DNA from: Candidatus Puniceispirillum sp.
GTDB taxonomy: Bacteria > Pseudomonadota > Alphaproteobacteria > Puniceispirillales > Puniceispirillaceae
Direction of reading: 5' to 3'
NCBI GenBank assembly: GCA_016780525.1
Contig: JADHLR010000026.1
Location: 1 to 14,765, forward strand
Length of the DNA: 14,765 nucleotides
This document shows, piece after piece, positions 8,124 to 14,485 of the stretch (positions are counted from its first letter, which is position 1; every line of letters begins with the position of its first letter). The notes under the pieces are model-generated. The model was not told the DNA's origin. It did no database searches and worked only from the letters and a program-made list of their open reading frames with translations. Position numbers and translations under genes: made by a program.

Positions 8124-8285
8124 ATGACCATGCCGGGTTTGGCACAAGCCTTTGGCCAGAACCCATGGGTAAAAAAAGATTTGATGTTGTCAAAAAACAT
8201 CAGACGATTGCAAAAGTCGGGCTTCGACAAAAAACGCTCTCATGAAAATGACGCGGCGTCGCAGCGTAAAGTTGGACAGGGGTAG
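8124..8285 (+). CDS. possible small protein of 53 residues between dnaG and rpoD
   Basis: An open frame begins at ATG 8124 (a second ATG at 8130), 24 bases after dnaG, and ends at TAG 8283-8285, ten bases before the rpoD ATG. It fills most of the gap. AAGG at 8110-8113 could serve as a weak ribosome binding site. The product begins MTMPGLAQAFGQNPWVKKDL and is strongly basic in its second half (KNIRRLQKSGFDKKRSH), with no cysteine, signal peptide or membrane segment. I recognise no family. A frame of this length can occur by chance, and the region also contains a hairpin and a palindrome, so it may simply be the rpoD leader. Confidence 0.28.
   Translation: MTMPGLAQAFGQNPWVKKDLMLSKNIRRLQKSGFDKKRSHENDAASQRKVGQG
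8161..8202 (+). other. palindrome and hairpin upstream of rpoD
   Basis: ACCCATGGGT at 8161-8170 is a perfect 10-bp palindrome. TGATGTT at 8182-8188 and AACATCA at 8196-8202 form a 7-bp stem with a 7-base loop. The elements sit between dnaG and rpoD, within the possible 53-codon frame. There is no T-run after the stem, so a terminator for dnaG is not supported. TTGTCA at 8187-8192 resembles a -35 hexamer, but I found no -10 partner. Confidence 0.35.
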
Positions 8286-8295
8286 AGACGAGCAT

Positions 8296-10335
8296 ATGGC
8301 AACCAAAGCAAAAAAACAGGCTGATACCGATCAAAACGCTCAGGACGCAACCGAGGCGGCCAGCCTTGACGCTGCCCAGCAAACCATTAAAGCGCTGTTG
8401 AAACTGGGCAAGGATCGTGGGTTCGTCACGCATGACGAGCTGAACGCTGCACTGCCAGCCGAGGAATATACCTCTGAACAAATTGATGATGTGATGTCGA
8501 CACTCAATGAGATGGGTGTATCGGTTGTCGATAGCGCCGAGAGTGATGATGATACCGACGAGGCGGAAGAGAGCGCCGAAGAAGGTCGTGCCTCGGGTAA
8601 TTTGTCGGATAGTGATGTTTCGGGAACAGATGATCCGGTGCGTATGTATCTGCGCGAAATGGGCAGCGTCGAGCTGTTATCGCGTGAAGGCGAAATCGCC
8701 ATTGCAAAACGGATTGAAGCTGGACGTGAAATGATGATTGGTGGCATTTGTGAATCGCCACTGACCATTCGCGCGCTGATGCATTGGCGTGATCAGATCG
8801 CCGATGGCGTTGTGCCATTGCGCGATATCATTGACCTCGAAGCCACCTTTGCCAAGCTTAAAGGCAACCCGCTGATTGATCAGAATAATCTGCAGGTTCT
8901 GAATGACGAAATCCCGGATGATGATCTTGAGGATGAGGACGAGGAAGAAGCGGAAGAGGACGAAGACGAGGACGAAGACGAAGACGACGAAGAATATGAT
9001 GAAAGTGGCGACGCCGACACCGATACCTCGACCCGTGATGCGCATAATGACAATGACGAAAATGACGATTTGAATTTGTCGCTGGCAGCGCTCGAAGATG
9101 CGGTGCGCGATGAGATGATGGCGCTATTTGACGAAATCGGCACGGTGTTTGGTGAGTTTGTGAAATTGCAGGACCGCCGTTTGGCGCGTATGGCGAAAGA
9201 CCAGCCGCTTGTGCTGAAAAGTGAAGCGGCGCACCGGGCGACGAAAATTAAGCTGTGTGAATTGATGGAAGGCGTGATTTTCAATACCAACCGGATCGAA
9301 GCGCTGAGTGAACAATTATTTACCCTAAACCGTCATGTGACCGGCATTGAAGGGCGTTTGATGCGGGTAGCCACCGACAGTGGCATTCCGCGGGCGCAAC
9401 TTCTGGAAGCCTGGGGCGGACGTGAAGTGAATGATGAATGGCCAGGCAGCGGTTATAATTCGAAAGCGTGGCAAAAGCTGGATAGCACCTATGGTGAAGA
9501 GGTGGCCGAACTGCGTGACAAGATTAAGCTGGTCGTCGATGATGTCGGCTTGGCAGTGCCCGAATTCCGCGAGGTTATCCAGACCATCCAGCGCGGCCAG
9601 CGCGAAGCGGCGCGGGCGAAAAAAGAAATGGTCGAAGCCAATTTGCGGCTGGTGATCTCAATTGCCAAAAAATACACCAACCGTGGATTGCAGTTCCTTG
9701 ACCTGATCCAGGAAGGCAATATCGGGCTGATGAAAGCCGTCGATAAATTTGAATATCGGCGCGGTTACAAATTTTCAACCTATGCGACTTGGTGGATCCG
9801 GCAGGCCATTACCCGCTCGATTGCCGATCAGGCACGCACCATTCGTATTCCGGTGCATATGATCGAGACCATCAACAAGCTGGTGCGTACATCGCGCCAG
9901 ATGCTGCATGAGATTGGCCGCGAACCCACGCCGGAAGAGCTGGCAGAAAAGCTGAGCATGCCGATCGACAAGGTGCGCAAGGTGCTGAAAATTGCCAAAG
10001 AACCGATTAGCCTTGAAACGCCGATTGGCGATGAAGAAGATAGCCACCTCGGCGATTTCATTGAGGATAAAAATGCAGTGCAACCGCTGGATGCGGCGAT
10101 TCACGCCAATTTGCGCGAGACCACCACGCGCGTTCTGGCCAGCCTGACGGCGCGGGAAGAACGGGTGTTGCGCATGCGATTTGGCATTGGTATGAATACG
10201 GACCATACGCTGGAAGAGGTCGGTCAACAATTTAGCGTGACCCGCGAACGTATTCGGCAGATTGAGGCAAAGGCGTTGCGCAAGCTGAAACATCCCTCAC
10301 GGTCGCGGAAATTGCGTAGCTTCCTCGAAAATTAG
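8296..10335 (+). CDS. rpoD: primary sigma factor RpoD (sigma-70)
   Basis: The housekeeping sigma factor directs RNA polymerase to most promoters. The 679 residues show all regions: 1.1 (about 26-82), 1.2 (113-145, DPVRMYLREMGSVELLSREG), a long non-conserved region, regions 2.1-2.4 with NLRLVISIAKKYTNRGLQFL, KFEYRRGYKFSTYATWWIRQ (484-503, -10 recognition and melting), region 3, and region 4.2 (638-664, TLEEVGQQFSVTRERIRQIE, the -35-binding helix-turn-helix). The non-conserved region carries an extreme acidic tract at 208-236 (26 of 29 residues D or E). I chose ATG 8296 because family N-termini like MATKAKKQ fit and a purine-rich stretch (AGGGGTAGAGACGAG) precedes it; in-frame ATGs at 8242 and 8248 would add a basic extension. 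Confidence 0.97.
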   Translation: MATKAKKQADTDQNAQDATEAASLDAAQQTIKALLKLGKDRGFVTHDELNAALPAEEYTSEQIDDVMSTLNEMGVSVVDSAESDDDTDEAEESAEEGRASGNLSDSDVSGTDDPVRMYLREMGSVELLSREGEIAIAKRIEAGREMMIGGICESPLTIRALMHWRDQIADGVVPLRDIIDLEATFAKLKGNPLIDQNNLQVLNDEIPDDDLEDEDEEEAEEDEDEDEDEDDEEYDESGDADTDTSTRDAHNDNDENDDLNLSLAALEDAVRDEMMALFDEIGTVFGEFVKLQDRRLARMAKDQPLVLKSEAAHRATKIKLCELMEGVIFNTNRIEALSEQLFTLNRHVTGIEGRLMRVATDSGIPRAQLLEAWGGREVNDEWPGSGYNSKAWQKLDSTYGEEVAELRDKIKLVVDDVGLAVPEFREVIQTIQRGQREAARAKKEMVEANLRLVISIAKKYTNRGLQFLDLIQEGNIGLMKAVDKFEYRRGYKFSTYATWWIRQAITRSIADQARTIRIPVHMIETINKLVRTSRQMLHEIGREPTPEELAEKLSMPIDKVRKVLKIAKEPISLETPIGDEEDSHLGDFIEDKNAVQPLDAAIHANLRETTTRVLASLTAREERVLRMRFGIGMNTDHTLEEVGQQFSVTRERIRQIEAKALRKLKHPSRSRKLRSFLEN

Positions 10336-10400
10336 AGTTTGCTGTACTGTCAGCGCATGCTAACACCGCAAGGCGTTAGGGCTGGCTGTATGAAACTGGG

Positions 10401-10477
10401 GGGCCTGTAGTTCAATTGGTTAGAACCCACGGCTCATAACCGTGTTGTTGCAGGTTCGAGTCCTGCCGGGCCCACCA
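10401..10477 (+). tRNA. tRNA-Ile2 (anticodon CAT, lysidine-modified)
   Basis: A complete 77-base cloverleaf with encoded CCA. The acceptor is GGGCCTG/CGGGCCC (one G-T pair). The D stem is GTTC/GAAC and the anticodon stem CACGG/CCGTG, with loop CTCATAA and anticodon CAT at 10435-10437. The T stem is GCAGG/CCTGC with loop TTCGAGT. CAT tRNAs can be initiator Met, elongator Met or Ile2. The paired 1-72 position excludes initiator. C4-G69 and C5-G68 are the pairs TilS uses to pick tRNA-Ile2 in E. coli, so Ile2 (C34 changed to lysidine, reading AUA) is the best call. Unusual points are T11-A24 and A15 with T48 in place of the common C11-G24 and G15-C48. It begins 65 bases after rpoD. Confidence 0.9.
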
Positions 10478-10518
10478 CCCCTTTGCCGCACTTGACCGAA
10501 AAATACCGCCATGCGCGA

Positions 10519-10537
10519 CAGGCAGGAAAGATGCCTG
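10519..10537 (+). terminator. weak hairpin after the tRNA
   Basis: CAGGCA at 10519-10524 pairs with TGCCTG at 10532-10537 around a 7-base loop, about 40 bases after the tRNA. The following sequence (CTGGCTGTTTG) has only three consecutive T, so intrinsic termination would be poor. It is the only candidate end for the rpoD–tRNA transcript that I can see before the next gene. Confidence 0.25.
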
Positions 10538-10620
10538 CTGGCTGTTTGACAATGACACATGCCTTACCCGCGCTCCTCACACTTTGACCCTCAAAAACAG
10601 CAAGATCAGACGGCTGTGCT

Positions 10621-10648
10621 TTGTGTAGAATATTAACCTCACTAAATT
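10621..10648 (+). promoter_or_regulatory. possible promoter of the secreted-protein gene
   Basis: TTGTGT at 10621-10626 and TAAATT at 10643-10648 are 16 bases apart, upstream of the secreted-protein gene. TAGAAT at 10626-10631 is a closer -10 match but has no -35 partner. Several choices in an AT-rich stretch make this weak. If the first pair is right, the -10 overlaps the left arm of the inverted repeat at 10636-10671. Confidence 0.22.
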
Positions 10649-10671
10649 AGGTAAAACTTTATCAGTGAGGT
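10636..10671 (+). promoter_or_regulatory. hairpin that would hide the ribosome binding site
   Basis: ACCTCACT at 10636-10643 is a perfect complement of AGTGAGGT at 10664-10671, with 20 bases between. The right arm contains the Shine–Dalgarno sequence GAGGT (10667-10671), nine bases before ATG 10681; the left arm therefore acts as an anti-Shine–Dalgarno sequence. In RNA this would block translation until opened. It could instead be a DNA operator with 8-bp arms. Which one depends on where transcription starts, which is unknown. Confidence 0.5.
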
Positions 10672-10680
10672 ACGATTCGT

Positions 10681-11295
10681 ATGTACATATGGCGCCCCCG
10701 AGTCCAGACGGCATCCGCATCCAGATCTGGCAGGCCGTTTTTCTTTATCTGGGTGATGTTGCTGTTATGGGCACCATTGCCGGTCTTTGCCAAAACGGTG
10801 TTTCTGGTTTGTGATGGTCAGTTTGAAACAAGCACTGCGATGAACGGGCCTGTTGAGACGGAGCAATTTGACGGGTCATTGTATCTGTCGGTAGAGGCCG
10901 ATGATTTTGCCGTCCGCCGGGTCAAGCTGTTGCCATTCGAACGCAGCACGCGTCTGGCGGCCATTGAACTGACGCCCCATCCCGGATCAACCGATGACGG
11001 CCGGGTGACGCAGTTTACCGCAACCGAGGACGAGCTGATCATTGAGCAAACCGAATCGCATGGCAAGATGGTCAATGCGCTGGTTGATGATGACCCGCTG
11101 GCGCTGACGCCGGAATCACTGCATGTCATGCATCTGAGGCTGAACAGATTTTCCGGCTATATTGCGATTTCATGGCAGGATCATCAGGTGCGTGAAGTCA
11201 AGCCGGAAGGCGCATTGCGCAGCGTCAAAAAACGCTACAGCAATTCAAAAAGCTTTGCCGCAGATTGCAGCACGATGAAACAGCGGATTTTTTGA
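10681..11295 (+). CDS. predicted secreted protein of unknown function
   Basis: I do not recognise this 204-residue protein. A positively charged N-terminus is followed by a hydrophobic segment (about 20-37, FFFIWVMLLLWAPLPVFA). This fits a Sec signal peptide with cleavage after V-F-A37, giving a periplasmic or outer-surface product; a single membrane anchor is the alternative. The mature part of about 167 residues alternates short polar and hydrophobic runs, suggesting mainly beta structure. It has only two cysteines, C44 near its start and C196 near its end, which could form a disulfide closing the fold. The start ATG has GAGGT nine bases upstream. It stands alone between the tRNA and the convergent hyuA-like gene. 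Confidence 0.75.
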   Translation: MYIWRPRVQTASASRSGRPFFFIWVMLLLWAPLPVFAKTVFLVCDGQFETSTAMNGPVETEQFDGSLYLSVEADDFAVRRVKLLPFERSTRLAAIELTPHPGSTDDGRVTQFTATEDELIIEQTESHGKMVNALVDDDPLALTPESLHVMHLRLNRFSGYIAISWQDHQVREVKPEGALRSVKKRYSNSKSFAADCSTMKQRIF

Positions 11296-11342
11296 CTGAC
11301 TGGCTGCTGGCTGCCTGCCTTCTGACCCCCTGCCTGCTGGCC
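11296..11342. repeat. low-complexity CTG-rich spacer between convergent genes
   Basis: The 47 bases between the stops of the secreted-protein gene and the hyuA-like gene are made of CTG/CTGGCTG/CTGCCTGC words; CTGCCTGC occurs at 11311-11318 and 11330-11337. These are direct, not inverted, repeats, and no hairpin plus T-run is visible, so I see no intrinsic terminator between the two converging genes. Confidence 0.4.
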
Positions 11343-13343
11343 TTATGCCGGGGTGCCGTTTGCCGCCGCCTGAATGGTGGCTTCGATAAACAGATCCTTG
11401 TTCGAATCAAGCGGCACGAGTTTGATATTTTCGGTCATTTTGATATCGATGGCGGTGGCACCGGCGCTTTTGGCGCGGGTTGTGGCAAGCTGTTTTGCGG
11501 CCATACGGGCATTTTCCAGCGCCTCTTCCATGACGCCGAAATCCGCCGGGCCCTGCGGCAGATGCACGCGAAATTTGCCGTCTGCTGGCTGTGTTACCGT
11601 GATCATCACACGCTGGCGCACAGACCCCACGGCGGCACCGACGGCACCCGCCACCTCGGCATGTGATGGCACTGTGAGCGCAACATCAAGCAAATCGGCA
11701 ATATGCGGATAATGTGTGGCGGCGGATGCGCCAAGGGCTGCCAGTTTGGTGCCAAGCCGCATGGAAATATTGACCAGCGGCTGATCGGCAGACTTGTTGA
11801 TAAAACTGTTCATCAATAATGGATTTTGACTGACCGTGTTTTCGCCCGCCCCCTGATGCGCCAGCGCCGCATCCATCAGCGCAATGGCAGATTGTTTATG
11901 CAGCTCGACAAGCGTCATGCGGGCCAGATCGTCGGCATTTGCCGCTGTTGATTCGCCAAGCCCGTTACGCTGTCTGGCCATAAGTTCGGCACCAAGTCGG
12001 GCGGCGTCGTCATCAAAGGCGTTGAAATCCCCGGTCACATGTGTGGCGTCGGTGGGGGTGAAGGCGGCAAGACCGAGAAGACCGCGGCTGATCAGCCGAT
12101 CTGCCGCACCAAGCGCAAGCTGGGTGGCGGCCAAATCAGCAATCGCCGTCGGCCCGGCATCGATGGCTCTTTCGGCCAGTCTGGCCTCAGATCTGGTCAG
12201 CCAGCCCGGCACACCATCCGGCATGATCGGAAACACAAAACGTCCATCGGTGGGGGACGGCACCGGCAAATCGAGCTGTGCCTGCATCTGTTGTTTGATT
12301 TCAGGGTGGGTGCGGGCCAACAGCGCCAGCGGCACCGCCCGGCGCGGCCCGAGACGCAGCCCGCTGATCCGGCCGCGCGAGACCGGTGTAACCTCGCTGT
12401 CACCGCCCAAACCACAGGTGCGAATTTCCGCCGCCTCAACCATGGTTTGCCAGCCACCAACATAGGCGCCTTCAGATTTAAGGCGGGGTGCGCCATTCTG
12501 CAAAAACGCAATATCGGTTGTGGTGCCGCCAATATCGGCCACCAACGCACTGTCGGTGCCAGCCAGAAACGCCGCGCCGGACAGGCTGGCGGCTGGCCCT
12601 GACAGCACCGTTTCAACCGGGCGGGTGCGGGCAAAACCAGACTCGAGCAATGACCCATCCCCCTTCACCACCATCAATGGACAGGTCAATCCCTGTTGTT
12701 TCATGATGATTTCGGTGGCGGTCACCAGCCGTTCCAAAAGATTGATCAGCCGCGCATTTAAAACCGCGGTCAAGGCGCGTCTTGGGCCGCCAAGGGCGGA
12801 TGATAATTCATGGCTACAGGTGACCGGCAGCCCAGTGGTTTCGCGCAGGATATCGCGGGCGGCGGTTTCATGCGCCGGGTTCCGCGTTGCAAAATGCCCG
12901 GCGACAGCAAAAGCCGACACATCAGCCGCCATTGAGGCGGCGGCGTGGGTCAGGGTGGCGCTGTCAAACGGCTCCTGCACGCCGCCATCAGCGCGATGTC
13001 CGCCGGCAACAAACTGCACCGGATCCTGACCAATAGCACGCGCCAGATCGGCACGTTCCAGCGCCTTGTCGTCAAAGCCGATCATGAACAAGCCGACACG
13101 CCCGCCAACACCCTCAACAACAGCGTTTGTCGCCAATGTCGTTGATAGCGATACCATACCGATATCAGATGCCGGGCCGTCATAGCTTTGCAATACTGTG
13201 GCAATGGCATCGCCCAGCCCGATGGACAGGTCATCGCGCGTTGTCAGTGCCTTGCCGGTCGCCAGAACATGCCCGCCAGTCGCATCAAGAAGCGCCGCAT
13301 CGGTGTAGGTGCCGCCAGTATCGAGGCCGATTACAAGTGTCAT
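11343..13343 (-). CDS. hydantoinase/oxoprolinase family protein (HyuA type)
   Basis: This family (HyuA, 5-oxoprolinase, acetone and acetophenone carboxylase subunits) uses ATP to open or carboxylate small substrates such as hydantoins or 5-oxoproline. In the 666 residues, the N-terminal hydantoinase/oxoprolinase domain starts with the phosphate loop GLDTGGTYTDAAL (6-18) and has STTLATNAVVEG (67-78). The main hydantoinase A domain has RPVETVLSGPAAS (241-253) and the second phosphate motif DIGGTTTD (270-277). The last 100 residues include VPSHAEVAGAVGAAVGSV and a charged alpha/beta tail seen in longer alphaproteobacterial members. HyuB, the usual partner, is not next to it: the gene ends a minus-strand run, 52 bases after a glutamine amidotransferase gene. 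The substrate cannot be assigned. Confidence 0.9.
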   Translation of the reverse strand: MTLVIGLDTGGTYTDAALLDATGGHVLATGKALTTRDDLSIGLGDAIATVLQSYDGPASDIGMVSLSTTLATNAVVEGVGGRVGLFMIGFDDKALERADLARAIGQDPVQFVAGGHRADGGVQEPFDSATLTHAAASMAADVSAFAVAGHFATRNPAHETAARDILRETTGLPVTCSHELSSALGGPRRALTAVLNARLINLLERLVTATEIIMKQQGLTCPLMVVKGDGSLLESGFARTRPVETVLSGPAASLSGAAFLAGTDSALVADIGGTTTDIAFLQNGAPRLKSEGAYVGGWQTMVEAAEIRTCGLGGDSEVTPVSRGRISGLRLGPRRAVPLALLARTHPEIKQQMQAQLDLPVPSPTDGRFVFPIMPDGVPGWLTRSEARLAERAIDAGPTAIADLAATQLALGAADRLISRGLLGLAAFTPTDATHVTGDFNAFDDDAARLGAELMARQRNGLGESTAANADDLARMTLVELHKQSAIALMDAALAHQGAGENTVSQNPLLMNSFINKSADQPLVNISMRLGTKLAALGASAATHYPHIADLLDVALTVPSHAEVAGAVGAAVGSVRQRVMITVTQPADGKFRVHLPQGPADFGVMEEALENARMAAKQLATTRAKSAGATAIDIKMTENIKLVPLDSNKDLFIEATIQAAANGTPA

Positions 13344-13395
13344 GTCACTTTACCCATCTTTCGTAACTGGCAGCGATGCGCTGTTGATCGGATAA

Positions 13396-14118
13396 TTATG
13401 ATGCCGCGTCATGCGTCGCAAAAAAATCCAGAATCCAGCCGCCAACCTGTTTGCCATCATGCGGATTTTCCAGCGAGCTGCGCGCGACAGCGGCGCGATC
13501 TGTGCCGATTTTATCCTCACGAATATTGATCAGGGCATTGGTGTATGCCGGGGTAAATTCTGGATGTCCCTGAACGGAAAACACCTGCTTGCCAATGGCA
13601 AAGGCGGCATTTTTACAAAAATCGGACTCGGCCAGCCGGACAGCTTGTGGGGGTAGTTGGGTGACCTGATCCTGATGCACATGGATAAGATCGAGCCGCT
13701 CTATGCCAGCTGGAATCCAGTCAGCTGTGCCGACCATTTGCACCTGCATGGTGCCGATGCCCCAGCCACCGTCAAATTTGGCGGCATGTCCGCCAAGCGC
13801 ATGCGCAATCGCCTGATGGCCAAAACAAATGCCAACAAGCGGTTTGCCAGCCGCAAAAATGTTGCGGATAAATGTCATCAAATCGGCGATAAAAGGTGCG
13901 TCATCATAGACCCCATAGGCCGAACCGGTAATCAAATAGCCGTCATAATCATCGACTGACTCGGGGAATACCCCATCAATCACCGGCACGTTCGAAAAGG
14001 TGAAACTGTCATTGCCTGTCTGCGCGGCGAACAATGTTTCGAACATATCCGGATAGTCTTGAAATTCGGCTGGCATGTCCGGATTAGTCCGGCCGGCTTG
14101 CAAAATGGCAATATGCAT
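13396..14118 (-). CDS. class I glutamine amidotransferase, GMP synthase-like
   Basis: A free-standing 240-residue class I glutamine amidotransferase domain, related to the glutaminase part of GMP synthase but without the synthetase part. The triad is intact: C98 in GICFGHQ, H185 and E187 in VQGHPEF. YLITGSAYGVYDD (61-73) is the oxyanion-strand region. Such stand-alone proteins may hydrolyse gamma-glutamyl amides or serve an unlinked partner enzyme; the true substrate is unknown. AGGGA lies six bases before the ATG. It follows the RHH gene by 34 bases and precedes the hyuA-like gene by 52 bases on the same strand, so an operon is likely. It should not be named guaA. Confidence 0.9.
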   Translation of the reverse strand: MHIAILQAGRTNPDMPAEFQDYPDMFETLFAAQTGNDSFTFSNVPVIDGVFPESVDDYDGYLITGSAYGVYDDAPFIADLMTFIRNIFAAGKPLVGICFGHQAIAHALGGHAAKFDGGWGIGTMQVQMVGTADWIPAGIERLDLIHVHQDQVTQLPPQAVRLAESDFCKNAAFAIGKQVFSVQGHPEFTPAYTNALINIREDKIGTDRAAVARSSLENPHDGKQVGGWILDFFATHDAAS

Positions 14119-14152
14119 GATTTGTCCCTAGCTCTCGTTCTGCTCGGTCTGT

Positions 14153-14392
14153 TTAAAAGATTTGCGTGTCCTGCGTTGTTGTACTGGCGGCAAGCTTATG
14201 TCGTAATTCGGCCAGTATAAAGATCCGTATTGCCGATGAAAGGCCGCCACTGCGCTCTTTGTCGATCATCTGCACAAGGCTGGCAACCGACATTTGGCGC
14301 GCTTTGGCGATGTCGTTGAGTGCGGCCCAAAACGGTTCCTCGAGCGAAATGCTGGTGCGGTGCCCATGAATGGTGAGTGATCTTTTTTTCAC
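14153..14392 (-). CDS. ribbon-helix-helix domain protein
   Basis: A 79-residue protein of the RHH_4-type family common in Alphaproteobacteria. After a basic start it shows the strand and first helix in SLTIHGHRTSISLEEPFWAA, then helix 2 (about 35-45, SVASLVQMIDKER) and the family signature GGLSSAIRIFIL (49-60; N is more usual than the second G). The fold is that of small dimeric DNA-binding proteins such as Arc and MetJ, but DNA binding by this family is not established to my knowledge. The start is GTG (14390-14392) with AGGG and GAGG upstream. Five tandem 15-bp repeats begin 18 bases before the start. Confidence 0.85.
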   Translation of the reverse strand: MKKRSLTIHGHRTSISLEEPFWAALNDIAKARQMSVASLVQMIDKERSGGLSSAIRIFILAELRHKLAASTTTQDTQIF

Positions 14393-14410
14393 AACGCCCT
14401 GTCCTCAATA

Positions 14411-14485
14411 AACATCCCTGTGGTCAACATCCCTGTGGTGAAAATCGCTGTGATAAACATCCCTGGGGTAAACATCGCCGGGGCT
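14411..14485. repeat. five tandem 15-bp repeats upstream of the RHH gene
   Basis: Consecutive units on the plus strand are AACATCCCTGTGGTC (14411), AACATCCCTGTGGTG (14426), AAAATCGCTGTGATA (14441), AACATCCCTGGGGTA (14456) and AACATCGCCGGGGCT (14471). Units 1 and 2 differ only at the last base; the others drift. The array fills almost the whole gap between the end of the methyltransferase gene and the RHH gene, and its last two bases enter the methyltransferase stop codon. The 15-base period is five codons, so the array could have begun as coding sequence. It could also be a set of binding sites or a simple minisatellite. Confidence 0.9.

Noticed and set aside
8133..8177. Terminator for dnaG in the GGGTTTGGC…GGCCAGAACCC region
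   Set aside because: The stem is interrupted by a bulge and is followed by A-rich, not T-rich, sequence on the coding strand.
8242..8295. Upstream in-frame ATGs (8242, 8248) as the rpoD start
   Set aside because: The extension is short and arginine-rich, with no clear ribosome binding site, and it overlaps the possible small frame; ATG 8296 gives the expected N-terminus.
10584..10631. Promoter TTGACC (10584) with TAGAAT (10626)
   Set aside because: The spacer is 36 bases, about twice the workable length.
12520..13029. Plus-strand open frames opposite the hyuA-like gene (also 11884-12465, 12039-12602)
   Set aside because: Antisense shadows rich in Ser, Arg, Ala and Pro; the minus-strand gene has clear motifs throughout.
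14411..14485. CRISPR array
   Set aside because: Units are 15 bases and directly adjacent with no spacers, and no cas genes are present.
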